A DNA stretch of 64,000 bases, from positions 682,001 to 746,000 of the forward strand of contig NZ_CP019343.1 in assembly GCF_002117105.1 (NCBI RefSeq). Reading direction: 5' to 3'. How positions within the stretch are numbered: the stretch's first letter is position 1; each line of letters opens with the position of its first letter. Both the position numbers and the translations under genes were made by a program. Source of the DNA: Oceanicoccus sagamiensis. Its GTDB lineage: Bacteria; Pseudomonadota; Gammaproteobacteria; Pseudomonadales; Dasaniaceae. Below are positions 7,911 through 17,997 of this stretch, piece by piece. Under the pieces are notes generated by a model. The model was not told the DNA's origin. It worked only from the letters and a program-made list of their open reading frames with translations, and did not search any database.

Positions 7911-9842
7911 TCAGTGGCGAGTAATAGTCATAATCGTCAAATCATCTGACGGTTCAGCATCTGCCCGAAATTTTACGACATCATTAAGAATCAGCGCTAA
8001 TAATTCATCGTTATCGGAACTATGTGCTGTGCGAATAAGTTGCTGTAGACGCTCTTCCCCATAGTGCTCATCTGCCGGATTGGCCGCCTCGTCAATACCA
8101 TCGGTGGTTAGCACCAGAGTGTTGTTTAAGGCCAGTGTCGTGGTGGTCACTGCAAATGCAGCGTCGTCGTAAAAACCCAATGCGGGGCCGGTCTCCATGG
8201 CAACAAAGTCGCAATCCTCCGCTTTCTTCAGCGGCGGGCTATGGCCAGCACTGGCCAATTCCATCTCACCCGTCTCAGTATCCAATTTGCCGCAAAGTAC
8301 GGTAACAAACATACAACTATCGTTATCCTGGCAAAGCTGCTGGTTAATCAGGGCCAGCAAATCATTAAGTTGGGGGGTAATAACACAGAGCTGGCGCAAC
8401 ATGGTTTGGGTCTTTGCCATAAACAGGGCCGCCGCAACCCCTTTATCTGACACATCACCTACCGCAAAAAATAATGTTTTATGATCCAGCATCTGATAGT
8501 GATAAAAATCACCGCCCACCGATTTTGCCGGTTCTAATAACGCGCTGAGATGCCAGCAGCCCTGACGAACACTGGACTTGCCATAATCCGGTAGCATTTG
8601 CATTTGGATATCATGGGCGGCACCCAGCTCACCTTGCAACCGCTCTCGCTGCGCGGTTTCCTGATTAAGCTGCTCGATATAATCCTTTAAGGAAATCTGC
8701 ATACTTTTAAATTGCCGCGCCAGCGAGCCCACTTCATCTTGTAAATCAAACTCGGGGATTTCTGTATCAAGTTCGCCCCGCGCTAAAGCGCGACTGGATT
8801 GTGTTAAAGATAACAAGGGAATAGTCAGGCGGCGAGAAATTAAAATCACAATCACGGTTAGCAGTAACAGACCTGTTATGGTGATTAGTATGCTGTTATC
8901 ACGGTATTGCAGCAGGGTTTTATTCAGTTCATCCAGCGGCACAATAATGGCAATAGACCAACCGGTTGCACTAATGGGCTGATAGCTTATCCAACACTGG
9001 GCAACATTGTTTGTGCTATTGGTTTTGGCACGGCAGGGAGCCCGCAAGGTATCTGTGTTGCCCGCTAACATATTGGTAAATAGTTGCTGCATTTTTTCTC
9101 GGTTTTCAGGTAGTACCGGAATATCACTGACATTAGTCATTACCCTTTCCGGATTTGAATGCGTAATCATATTGCCCTGATCACTGACAATATAGGCATA
9201 ACCGTTTTCACCCACACCCAATTTGGATACCAATTTGCCAAGACGCTGCAAACTGATATCGGCGGTAACTACACCTAGTAGCTGCCGCGATTTGGGTGGC
9301 GCACTATAAACAGGCACGGAAAAAGTCACCATATCAATATTGCCACCGCCAATATCGGTATAAGGTTCAGACCACACATCTTTGCCTGTCGATACCGGCC
9401 GGGTATACCAGTCTTTGCTGCGAAAATCGTAGGAGGCCTTGCTAAGATCTTCATAGGCCACGGTATCGCCCTGATGATAATAATAGGGGGCAAAGCCCTG
9501 ATCATTGCTGGCATCGCTTAGGGGCTCCAGCGCTATCGCCATACCGTAAATATCCTGGTGTTCAGCAACAATACGCTCAAGCATTGATTGTATTTTTTCT
9601 TTATCCACTTCTTCAATGGACACCACCGCGGCCAATGTATGCACACTATCGCTAACATTGTGCACCAGGTTATCTACCCGGTTAATCATTTCTGATTTGG
9701 CTAAATGAGTTTTGGTTTTAATTTGTTGGCGTAGAAAATTTTCTGCGGTGGAATATTCGTAATAGGAAAGCAGTATAAACAAGCTCGCACTGGCACCCAG
9801 TATCCATACTACAAGACGATGGCTGACAGAGCGAAAGTGCAT
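7911..9842 (-). CDS. Membrane PP2C (SpoIIE-type) phosphatase with Cache sensor and HAMP
   Basis: A 643-residue receptor phosphatase. A transmembrane helix (about 10-26), a periplasmic dCache-like sensor (FRSKDWYTRP, YTDIGGGNIDMVTFSVPVY), a second helix (ILITITGLLLLTVIVIL), HAMP, a short coiled coil, then the phosphatase domain. Metal-binding motifs are GGDFY, AVGDVSDKG and TTDGIDEA. It should dephosphorylate the downstream STAS protein when the sensor is engaged; Cache domains commonly bind small organic ligands. The ATG at 9842 overlaps the LysR stop codon (TGATG), so translation is probably coupled. Confidence 0.9.
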   Translation of the reverse strand: MHFRSVSHRLVVWILGASASLFILLSYYEYSTAENFLRQQIKTKTHLAKSEMINRVDNLVHNVSDSVHTLAAVVSIEEVDKEKIQSMLERIVAEHQDIYGMAIALEPLSDASNDQGFAPYYYHQGDTVAYEDLSKASYDFRSKDWYTRPVSTGKDVWSEPYTDIGGGNIDMVTFSVPVYSAPPKSRQLLGVVTADISLQRLGKLVSKLGVGENGYAYIVSDQGNMITHSNPERVMTNVSDIPVLPENREKMQQLFTNMLAGNTDTLRAPCRAKTNSTNNVAQCWISYQPISATGWSIAIIVPLDELNKTLLQYRDNSILITITGLLLLTVIVILISRRLTIPLLSLTQSSRALARGELDTEIPEFDLQDEVGSLARQFKSMQISLKDYIEQLNQETAQRERLQGELGAAHDIQMQMLPDYGKSSVRQGCWHLSALLEPAKSVGGDFYHYQMLDHKTLFFAVGDVSDKGVAAALFMAKTQTMLRQLCVITPQLNDLLALINQQLCQDNDSCMFVTVLCGKLDTETGEMELASAGHSPPLKKAEDCDFVAMETGPALGFYDDAAFAVTTTTLALNNTLVLTTDGIDEAANPADEHYGEERLQQLIRTAHSSDNDELLALILNDVVKFRADAEPSDDLTIMTITRH

Positions 9843-10789
9843 CACTTGCGTTTAACTACCCAGTGTTTGGCGGTAATAGTGGCGATTTTTTCGGTTAGCC
9901 ACTGATGGGCCTGGCTGGTAAGTGTGCGGCGATGCTGGGCCAGGCCAATCACTTTTTCCATACCCTTAAGCTCTTTCGGCAATTCTATTTTTACCAGCTT
10001 TTTATCTAACAGCTCACTATTTAAGATAAAGGCCGGGCCCGCCATCAGGGCATCGGAATTCTGCACCACTTGCAGGGCCGTTAATAAATTACTGGTATGG
10101 AAAAAACAATGGCGCTGTTCACCCAATTCCTCCAGCATGCTATCAAACACAGGCACCGACTTGATGGCATCGACCGGGAAACAACGCACATAGTTGTAGG
10201 CCAACAAATCTTGCAGTTTAGGTTTCTTTTTTGAGGCCAATGGGTGTTTGCTACCGGCAATAATCACTGGCTGGTTTGACAGCAGCGGTAAAAAATCAAT
10301 ATCCACTTCATCGGTTTTTTCTAAATCGATAGCAAAGTCGATACTGCCTTTGGCCAGCATATCTTCCGTACCTTCGGTATATTCAATGGCCTGCACGACA
10401 ATATTGGGGGCTTCTTTTTGTAACTCGGCCATTAAGGGGCCAAACAAGCTCTGGCCAAATTGCTCAACTACGGCAATGCGAAAGGTATGCTCGTAGGTGG
10501 CGGGATCAAACTCGGTTAATGACACCAGATTGCCAACGGCATTTAGCAGGTCAGGAAGATGTTCTTGTAATTCCTCGGCGCGAGGGGTTGGTATCAGGCC
10601 ACGGGCAGCGCGGGTAAATAAGGGGTCATCAAATAAGTCGCGCAGGCGGGACAGTGTTCGACTCATGGCAGGCTGGGTTATAAACAGGCGCTCAGCGGCG
10701 CGGGTAACGTTGCGCTCCTCCAGCAGTACTTGCAAAGTCACCAGCAGGTTGAGATCAATACGAGACAGTTTGTCGGGTGAAATTAACAT
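9842..10789 (-). CDS. LysR-family transcriptional regulator
   Basis: A 315-residue LysR protein: N-terminal winged helix-turn-helix (RNVTRAAERLFITQPAMSRTLSRLRDLF, about 26-53) and a C-terminal periplasmic-binding-like effector domain. AAGGA lies five bases before the ATG. Unusually, it is the first gene of the partner-switching operon and shares a TGATG junction with the phosphatase, rather than being divergent from a target gene. It may regulate that operon or be regulated with it; the effector is unknown. Confidence 0.92.
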   Translation of the reverse strand: MLISPDKLSRIDLNLLVTLQVLLEERNVTRAAERLFITQPAMSRTLSRLRDLFDDPLFTRAARGLIPTPRAEELQEHLPDLLNAVGNLVSLTEFDPATYEHTFRIAVVEQFGQSLFGPLMAELQKEAPNIVVQAIEYTEGTEDMLAKGSIDFAIDLEKTDEVDIDFLPLLSNQPVIIAGSKHPLASKKKPKLQDLLAYNYVRCFPVDAIKSVPVFDSMLEELGEQRHCFFHTSNLLTALQVVQNSDALMAGPAFILNSELLDKKLVKIELPKELKGMEKVIGLAQHRRTLTSQAHQWLTEKIATITAKHWVVKRK

Positions 10790-10873
10790 AGCGGTCCTTG
10801 GATATCATATCGTTACATTACAGCAAATTATATCGATCTAAATTAGAATAAACAGTAGCTATAGTCAATAATT

Positions 10874-12334
10874 CTAAGGGCTATCAATAAAGCCAATAAT
10901 GCTGTCTTCAAGATAATCGTAGAATGGGTTATAGCGTAGCCTTGAGAGCTGATCCATAGACACACCAAATACGCCCCGCTCGCCTCTTTTCTCCATGGAG
11001 CCAAGATGCAAAATATCCCCACCCTGCTGCCGCTCTTCTGCGCCATACCATGGATCATTCGCGGCAAAAGGCAGGGCCACATGGGAGAGCGAATAAACGC
11101 CCGAGGGCCAAGCCAGCGTCAGGGCTTGTTGCTGCCACTGCTGCTGATCGTGAGCCCGAACTAATTCCTCTACGGTCAGCGAGTTCTCGGATTGATTACG
11201 TATCACCTTAATATCAAAGGGCGTGGTAGGCCGGCTCTTTAAGTTTTCCAGCCACTGCTCATGGCCGGTACGCAACATAGGAGCAATACTGGCTGAGCGA
11301 TTAACATCAAACAGAATCAGTTGATTATCACCCGCATCCAGATAGTCCAGCAAACCGCTTATCACCGCATCCGCTGGAATCGTGGCATCAACAATAGATT
11401 GAAAGGCCAGCACCGGTGGAAATGCATTGAATCCACCATTATTTTTCCTTTGCTGTAAACGCTCTTGCAAAGAACTGGTTAGCTTATAAATTTGTTCTCC
11501 AGCGGCCACTGGAAAAGAATTATATTTATAGGGGTCATACTCCGGCACTACATCCAACCATGCCAACTTATCCAGTGTGGGTAAATCTGACAACAGACGT
11601 TGAGCACTGGCAAATACGGCAATAGCATCAACTTTTAAAGCTGGGGATAGCATCACCAAACCATCGGGCACTGGCAGTTTTTTATTCTCCATCGCCAGCA
11701 AACTATAGTCAGTAATAATAGCTGCACCATTGGAATAACCCAGCATATAAAACGGCAAATCCCCGCCGGTAGTTTTATGTAACCACTGCGATGCCAGGGT
11801 GACACTATGCCGAAAATCTTGCCAGCGGGTATCACGCAGTGCCGCCGGGATAGTGCCATGCCCCGGCATCCTTAAACCGACAACCAATAGATTGTTAGCA
11901 TAGAGTGATTCTGCTAAGGCCCTTACACTATAGGGGCTATCAGAAAGGCCATGTACCATAATCACCGCTGCCTTTGGCGCCTGAGGTTTTAGTACAAAGC
12001 TTTTATTCCAGTTAATAGCATGGCCTTGGGCATTGAGTGCGCTGCCAGGTTGATAGCGGTTCCAGCTTACTAACGCTGGGTCGGCCTTATCTGCTATCAA
12101 TCTATCAAGCCGTGTAAATAGTTGCTCTTCCTGTTCCAGGTATTGTTCAAAACTGTTTATTTCTTTGATATCCAGAATGAGTTGATAGTCTTTGACCACT
12201 TCATCCAAATGCCAATAGGATAAGGCAGGCAATGTTTTCGCAAAGAAGTAGGCGATAACCAGAATGGCAACTGCTAGCACAGACAAGCTGGTCAATAGAT
12301 TAACAGCAGTACGATAAAGCAAGGTTTTAATCAT
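10874..12334 (-). CDS. Membrane-anchored alpha/beta hydrolase
   Basis: A 486-residue protein with an N-terminal helix (LTSLSVLAVAILVIAYFF, about 13-30) that should anchor it in the inner membrane. The hydrolase fold begins at VIMVHGLSDSPYS (oxyanion region), and the nucleophile elbow is GYSNG (Ser). TIPADAV with its Asp and GHEQW with its His could complete the triad. It resembles lysophospholipase/serine aminopeptidase-like S33 hydrolases; the substrate is not evident. It lies 42 bp after the symporter-binding-protein fusion on the same strand, so probably shares its transcript. Confidence 0.8.
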   Translation of the reverse strand: MIKTLLYRTAVNLLTSLSVLAVAILVIAYFFAKTLPALSYWHLDEVVKDYQLILDIKEINSFEQYLEQEEQLFTRLDRLIADKADPALVSWNRYQPGSALNAQGHAINWNKSFVLKPQAPKAAVIMVHGLSDSPYSVRALAESLYANNLLVVGLRMPGHGTIPAALRDTRWQDFRHSVTLASQWLHKTTGGDLPFYMLGYSNGAAIITDYSLLAMENKKLPVPDGLVMLSPALKVDAIAVFASAQRLLSDLPTLDKLAWLDVVPEYDPYKYNSFPVAAGEQIYKLTSSLQERLQQRKNNGGFNAFPPVLAFQSIVDATIPADAVISGLLDYLDAGDNQLILFDVNRSASIAPMLRTGHEQWLENLKSRPTTPFDIKVIRNQSENSLTVEELVRAHDQQQWQQQALTLAWPSGVYSLSHVALPFAANDPWYGAEERQQGGDILHLGSMEKRGERGVFGVSMDQLSRLRYNPFYDYLEDSIIGFIDSP

Positions 12335-12376
12335 GGTTATTTTTGGCAGTTATTCTTGGTTAAGCAAGCCATACAC

Positions 12377-14488
12377 TTATTGGCCTTTAATCCAATAATC
12401 AAATAATTGATCAATGGAGCGATTGCGTTTTTTGCTGGCTATCCAGTTTGTCATAAAGTGTTCAAAGTCATAATCGTGCCGCGTAATAGGAAAGGCCAGC
12501 AACAGAGGCGGCAGGGCTGGCTTGGGCACCACAACACTATAGTTAGGGTATAACAGGCTCCAGGCAGAGGCCGAGGCAGCACCAAAGAGTAAAGCATCTA
12601 TATTTTGGTACTTCTCATTAAACAACAATCTGGGTGAGGCCAGCTCCCAAATATTATTATGGCCAAGATGTGTTCGTATACCATTGCGGTAGAAAAACGC
12701 CTCCGGCACACCGAGCAGTAAGTCATCTTTCTGATCAACAATTTTTTGCCAGGTATTGAAGGAAGATCGACGGTCGGTTTTAACCAATAGCGCGATAGTC
12801 TGCTCGCTATAAGGGGCGGTTAATGTGTAGTCTTTCATATTCTCGGGAATCAACGGCATACCCGAGGCAATATCGATATAGCCGGACTCTAATAAGGGCG
12901 CGGTGTCTTTGCGATAAATCCGCACAAACTCCACATCAACCCCAAGGTCGGCCGCCAGCATATTCATAATTTCAATATCAAAGCCCACCAGCTTGCCTTG
13001 CTTATTATGAAAGGCATAGGGCAAGTCATCCCTAAAATAACCCACACGTAATTTTCCACGCATGGCAATACGGGTCAGGGTATTACCCGTTAGCGTCTGG
13101 TTCAGGCTATTGGCCGCTGGCTCTTTTAAATACGTCGACTTCACCTTGTAGGTCGTAAAATCTCTATTGATAAATTTTTCATAACCTTGGTATTGGTGAC
13201 TAATGCTGTCAAACACCTCACTAATCATTAGTAATATGCCGAGGGCTACTGGCGGTACAAAGACCAGAAAACGCAGCAGGCGTTTCCAGACCATTCTTAA
13301 CTGACCACTCACGGTGGTAGCAATTAACAAGGACAGCGACACGGCAAACATCACCGAGAACACCGCCCCCAGACGGCTAACAATTAAATTTTCGGAGACC
13401 ACAAAAAGATCAAACATACTGCCGCTGATATTAAAAATATCTAATAACACGGGAACAGCGAGAAAGATGGAACCAAATAACTGCGGCAAACCTTGTAACA
13501 CCAGGTTTTGATAATCACCAATAATGATTCGCTCACCGGAAAACCAGGCTGAGAAAATAATAAATAGCAGTGCAAACAGTTTACCGCCAACCGGCAGGCT
13601 AAAGCTGATGGGCACAATAATATTCGGCAGCTGATCGGCGGACTGATGGGTGCAGTGGCGCAGCTGTAATAAGGCTTTTATTTTTTCTGCGACTAAAGGT
13701 ATCACCACAAAAAAACTGCCGGTGGCAAAGGCGGTAATTAAGCCTTCACGGCAAACCAATATCACTTCCCGATAATAAAACGGTGTAAGAATGGCAACAA
13801 TCGCTGGCAGCACAATAAACGATAACAAAAACATAATAGCCGCAGCGGTGGTGATATAGACAAATAAGCCATCGATCTGCTGTGTTTGCAATGTGGCCAA
13901 AGCACTTTGGGCAATGCAAAAAACGGCCAAAGGTGCCAGCTTCATAGTCAGGCTATTGATATTGGCAATAGCAGATTGCAACTGACCAAGATAATGCAGC
14001 GTCGCCTTATTATCTTTAACCCCTATAAGGCCAACCCCCATTAAAATACTAAACAAGACAATCGCCGGGATTAAGGCATCGGCAAAGGCGGTAAAGGGAT
14101 TAGAGGGTATAAACAAATCAACCAAACCCACTTGCTCGATTTCTTTAACGGTATTAGCACTGTAGAAGGATGCATTGGGCCAATCGGGAAAAGCGGCAGG
14201 CCCGGTCAGCACCACCAATAGGCACAAGGCCATTAAAGGTATCAGTACCAGCAAACCTTTACGCATTAGTGTTAGACCCTGGGTGGGCTGCAAGCCACCA
14301 ATGCCCGCAATCAGCGACAGTGAAATATAGGGCAGCGCGGTCATTTGCAATAAGGTCACAAAAGCCTTGGCCATCATTTCCGTGCCGTAAAAGGCTTGCT
14401 CGCTGTAATAACCTGCCAACAGCCCTAGTACCATGGCTATTAATATAATCATGGTTAATGAGGGCGCTTTTAGTTTATTGATAATCAC
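12377..14488 (-). CDS. DAACS-type symporter fused to a family-3 periplasmic binding domain
   Basis: A 703-residue fusion. Residues 1-430 are a multi-pass Na+(H+):dicarboxylate/amino-acid symporter (SDF/DAACS family; hairpin-like TGSFFVVIPLV and the PISFSLPVGGKL segment). Residues about 470-703 form a family-3 solute-binding domain (GKLRVGYFRDDLPYAF, GKLVGFDIEIMNMLAADLGV, IDIASGMPL). The binding domain would sit on the periplasmic face and could hand substrate to the symporter. The two families are normally separate proteins. The start is a GTG at 14488; the ATG 12 codons later is an alternative. No frameshift or stop separates the halves. Confidence 0.85.
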   Translation of the reverse strand: MIINKLKAPSLTMIILIAMVLGLLAGYYSEQAFYGTEMMAKAFVTLLQMTALPYISLSLIAGIGGLQPTQGLTLMRKGLLVLIPLMALCLLVVLTGPAAFPDWPNASFYSANTVKEIEQVGLVDLFIPSNPFTAFADALIPAIVLFSILMGVGLIGVKDNKATLHYLGQLQSAIANINSLTMKLAPLAVFCIAQSALATLQTQQIDGLFVYITTAAAIMFLLSFIVLPAIVAILTPFYYREVILVCREGLITAFATGSFFVVIPLVAEKIKALLQLRHCTHQSADQLPNIIVPISFSLPVGGKLFALLFIIFSAWFSGERIIIGDYQNLVLQGLPQLFGSIFLAVPVLLDIFNISGSMFDLFVVSENLIVSRLGAVFSVMFAVSLSLLIATTVSGQLRMVWKRLLRFLVFVPPVALGILLMISEVFDSISHQYQGYEKFINRDFTTYKVKSTYLKEPAANSLNQTLTGNTLTRIAMRGKLRVGYFRDDLPYAFHNKQGKLVGFDIEIMNMLAADLGVDVEFVRIYRKDTAPLLESGYIDIASGMPLIPENMKDYTLTAPYSEQTIALLVKTDRRSSFNTWQKIVDQKDDLLLGVPEAFFYRNGIRTHLGHNNIWELASPRLLFNEKYQNIDALLFGAASASAWSLLYPNYSVVVPKPALPPLLLAFPITRHDYDFEHFMTNWIASKKRNRSIDQLFDYWIKGQ

Positions 14489-14581
14489 ACGTTTCCAGAC
14501 TTTTACTAATAATTATCTCTAGTCTAGCTGATTATTAGATGGGTGTTAGCTTCTAGCCCTTTTCCCATAATCTCGCTGCCC

Positions 14582-14651
14582 GCAGGGTGGATTATAATCC
14601 ACCGGTTTGAATACTGCCGAGCAGGGATTGGTGGATTGCAATCCACCCTAC
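14582..14651. repeat. REP-like doublet, copy 4 (overlaps the rhlE stop codon)
   Basis: Left arm slightly degenerate (GCAGGG for GTAGGG), right arm 14630-14651 with a GC centre. The terminal CCCTAC on the plus strand contains the TAG stop codon of rhlE at 14648-14650. Confidence 0.85.
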
Positions 14652-15832
14652 TGGGATCTGGTTTTTTTTACATAATTCAAAATAGAAATAGGCACCACTT
14701 TTTTAGCTTCAAAGCCTTCTATCTCTCTTCGCTCAATCAGATGTTCCAAACGGCGCTCTATGGCACACAGGCGTTTGAAGTCATCTTTAGAAACTAACGA
14801 CACCGCCTCGCCACTGGCCCCGGCTCTACCGGTACGGCCGATACGGTGAATATAGTCATCGGCATCATCGGGCAAGTCATAATTAACCACCCGATCAAGA
14901 TTATCGATATCAATACCGCGCGCGGCAATACCGGTGGCCACTAACATGCCTATTTTGCCAGATTTAAAATCCGCCAGTATTTGCGTGCGCACCGCCTGAC
15001 TGCGGCCGCCGTGAATAGACTCGGCTTTAATACCGCGTTTTTCTAATTGGCTGACCAGTTTGGCAGCACCGTGTTTGGTGCGAATAAAAATTAATGCCTG
15101 CGTCCATTGACGGTTTTGAATCAAATGGCTTAGTAGCGCCGACTTGGTATCTTTATCCACAGTAATTAACCACTGATCAATGGCATTGGCATCGTTTTGA
15201 TCGGCGACAATGGATACTTCCACCGGTTTATTAATCGCGGTCTTGGCCAGAGAGCGCACCTGGCGGGATAAGGTGGCAGAAAACAGCAGGTTTTGCCGTT
15301 GCTCTGGCAGGCGCTCAATAATCTTGTTGATATCGGCGATAAAACCCATATCCAGCATTCTATCGGCTTCATCCAGTACCAGCAGCTCTAACTCATCAAA
15401 GTACAAAGCCCGTTGATGGGCCATATCTAATAGCCGGCCCGGGGTGGCAACCAGAATATCGACACCGTAAATAAGCCCATGCTTTTGTGGCTCTGCATCC
15501 ACACCGCCAACCATCACCATCGACCTAAGATTTAAATGCTTGCCGTAGTCGCTAATATTGGCCTCTACCTGCATCGCCAGTTCACGGGTAGGCACCAGGA
15601 TTAATGCCCGAATACGCTTGCCACGCAGTTTGCGCTCGCCACTTAGCAGCTCCAATATCGGCAACACAAAACTGGCAGTTTTACCGCTACCGGTCTGGGC
15701 GGTGGCCAATAGATCTCTGCCTGCCAATACCGCAGGAATAGCCTTTTGCTGTATCGCGGTTGGGGAGCTATAGCCCTTTTCGTTAACCGCTTGGGTAATA
15801 GGGGCACTTAATCCCAGTGTGGAAAATGTCAT
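14648..15832 (-). CDS. rhlE: DEAD-box ATP-dependent RNA helicase, RhlE type
   Basis: A 394-residue two-RecA-domain helicase. Q-motif GYSSPTAIQQKAIP (about 20-33), motif I AQTGSGKT, Ia PTRELAMQ, II DEAD, III SAT, V ARGIDI and VI HRIGRTGRAG are all present. It unwinds structured RNA, in this family during ribosome assembly or RNA turnover. The short C-terminal extension is truncated compared with many RhlE proteins, and its last codons run directly into a REP element that supplies the stop. Confidence 0.93.
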   Translation of the reverse strand: MTFSTLGLSAPITQAVNEKGYSSPTAIQQKAIPAVLAGRDLLATAQTGSGKTASFVLPILELLSGERKLRGKRIRALILVPTRELAMQVEANISDYGKHLNLRSMVMVGGVDAEPQKHGLIYGVDILVATPGRLLDMAHQRALYFDELELLVLDEADRMLDMGFIADINKIIERLPEQRQNLLFSATLSRQVRSLAKTAINKPVEVSIVADQNDANAIDQWLITVDKDTKSALLSHLIQNRQWTQALIFIRTKHGAAKLVSQLEKRGIKAESIHGGRSQAVRTQILADFKSGKIGMLVATGIAARGIDIDNLDRVVNYDLPDDADDYIHRIGRTGRAGASGEAVSLVSKDDFKRLCAIERRLEHLIERREIEGFEAKKVVPISILNYVKKTRSQ

Positions 15833-15892
15833 GGGGTATCTCAGGTAGGGAAAATACAGGGGTGTAATCGAAGCGCTATAGTAACAGTTAAA

Positions 15893-17310
15893 TCAGTGCT
15901 GATCGTTGATTCGCAGAAAATTACCTTCATCACCACTAAATATCATACCTTTGCGGGTCATCACCAATGCCATAGTAGCGGAACTCTGCACCGGCCAGCG
16001 AAATAAGCCCGGCCCCACAGCGATTAATGGGTAGGCCCTCTCCCCTGAGAACTGCGCCATTAGCTGCTGCTGATTAAGGCTGATGGTTAACTCTCGGTCG
16101 GCAGGCTTGCCGCCAAAACGCCAGGTCACAGGTCGATAGCTGCCAATATACTGCTGAGGATTTTTTAAGGGCACAGCAGGTGCTTTAACCGGCTCGGCCA
16201 AGCCCTGAATAAGCGCCTTCTCAACCACGCTGCGCATGGCACTTAGGGACTGCGGCTGAAAGGCATTAATCACCAGAAAATAACCCAACCCCGCCTCTTT
16301 GGAATAAGCGAAGTGAGCCAGATAGCCATCGCCATCACCCCCGTGACCATAGAATCGATGACCGCTGACAAACCAGTCATATAAGCCGAGACCATAGCCA
16401 TAGTCCAGGCCAGCCTGAGCGGCAAAGGAGGTACGCGGCGTTTCCATTCGGGCTAATTGCTTAGCCGATAAAACCGGCGCCCCCTGATTTAAAAAGACGC
16501 GCAAAAATTTCGCCATTTCATCCGGCGCAATAGCCAGCTCACCCAGCGGTCGATAAACCGTATGCCAATAGGGAATGGGGTTTTACCATCACGGTTATAA
16601 CCGGTAATCAGGTTTTGCTGTAACGGAGCCTGAAAACTTAAACTGGCTTTGACGATACCCAACGGTTTAAAAATTTCTTCGGCGATAAAGTCGTCAAAGC
16701 TTTGCCGGGTGCTTTTTTCCAGCACCAAACCGGCAAGCCCGTAATTGGTATTGCTATAACTATAAAACTCACCGGCGGGCCATTGCAGGGTGTGTTGATC
16801 GGCAAATTTTTTTAACGCCGTATCCAATGGGATAGGGATATTATGATCCCACTCTGCCTGTGACATATCCGGCAAACCACTGGTTTGCTCCAGTAATTGC
16901 TCTAAGGTCAGGGGTTGAGTAGCAGACCATGGGTTCTGGTAATAGGCTGGCCCCAGGGTATCGATAATGGGCTTATCTAAAGCAAGCAGCTGTTTTTCTT
17001 CGGCAATCAGGCTGGCGAGGGCAACAAAGGACTTGGTAATTGAACCCACCCTAAACCAATGGGAGGGATTAACCGGCTGGGGCTGCCCCGCCAACTCTAC
17101 ACCGCGCACGGTGCTAAGCAGGGTTTGTTGTGAGTCCGTGATCACCAGACTATAGGCGGGGGTAGCCTGCTCCTTACGGATCGTATCCAGTTGTTTAAGC
17201 AGCGTACTGATGGCGGGCTGTTCAATAGCCGACGCAGTGGCTGAAAAATAACCGCAAAGTAGCAGCAAATATACGGGCTTGGCCCTATTTCGTAGCCAGC
17301 TAAAGATCAT
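15893..17310 (-). pseudogene. Exported beta-lactamase-family serine hydrolase, frameshifted
   Basis: Two reading frames together encode one class C beta-lactamase-like protein. The N-terminal part has a signal peptide (PVYLLLLCGYFSATASA), SITKS (the S-x-x-K nucleophile motif) and YSNTNYG (Y-x-N). The C-terminal part has HGGDGDGY, the third motif. The frame is lost at the run of four G at 16577-16580 (plus strand): adding one base restores GKTPIPYWHTVYRPL across the junction. All catalytic motifs survive, so this is either a very recent mutation or a sequencing error. I used the ATG at 17310; a TTG at 17343 is the longer alternative. Confidence 0.8.
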
Positions 17311-17388
17311 AGGCCTCAAACTTACCAAATTTATACACATCAACTACAATAACATAGACTAGCCAGCCACCTATTGATGGACAGATTT

Positions 17389-17997
17389 ATGCGACTAAAC
17401 AACCTTATTGCTTTATCCCCCTCCCACTCAAAACAGCAGGGTTTTACCCTGATTGAGTTGGTTGCCGTTATTGTTTTACTCGGCATCCTTGCGGTGATCG
17501 CGCTACCTAAATTTATCAATCTATCTGACGATGCCCATCTGGCGGTAGTACAAGGCACTGCCGGCGCCTTACAGATTGGGGTTAAGAACATTGAAGCGCT
17601 CTCTCAGGTTACCGGTGTCACACAAGCACAACGGGATGTCCCCGGCAGTTTTAATGACGATGTGGAAGTCAATAGTCGTGGTTTCCCCTTGGGGACCAGC
17701 TTGTCTAACGGGCAGCTTAATAACGAAGTTATTGCCACCAATAGCGGCAATAATGATTTTGGCTGTAGCGATATTTGGACAGCGCTTTTAACTAACCCAC
17801 CATCGACTTCGCGCACGATTGATGGCTCAGACTATCAAATTGATCGCCATACTAATGGCCAGTCGTGCAGCTTTGTATACCGTAAAAACGGTGATGTAAA
17901 TGATCGCACCAGCGCTCTGCTGGGTATTCTCTACGATTCTACCGATGGTACTGTTGTTGTTTGCGGCAGCAGTGTTACAGGGGCGCCTAGCTGCTAG
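17389..17997 (+). CDS. Type IV prepilin-like protein (MSHA/pseudopilin type)
   Basis: About 202 residues with a class III leader ending in G, then [22 protein letters not shown], the prepilin-peptidase/N-methylation signature followed by the hydrophobic alpha-1 helix. The C-terminal half carries paired cysteines (FGCSD, SCSFV, VVCGSS, PSC) that could form the D-loop disulphide. I placed the start at the ATG at 17389 (GGA seven bases upstream); 17377 is also possible. No other pilus gene is nearby, so assembly must use machinery encoded elsewhere. Its stop codon directly abuts that of the convergent DUF3179 gene. Confidence 0.82.
   Translation: MRLNNLIALSPSHSKQQGFTLIELVAVIVLLGILAVIALPKFINLSDDAHLAVVQGTAGALQIGVKNIEALSQVTGVTQAQRDVPGSFNDDVEVNSRGFPLGTSLSNGQLNNEVIATNSGNNDFGCSDIWTALLTNPPSTSRTIDGSDYQIDRHTNGQSCSFVYRKNGDVNDRTSALLGILYDSTDGTVVVCGSSVTGAPSC

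Noticed and set aside
17374-17997. Complete type IV pilus or secretion locus
   Set aside because: Only one prepilin gene is present; no peptidase, ATPase or platform protein lies nearby.
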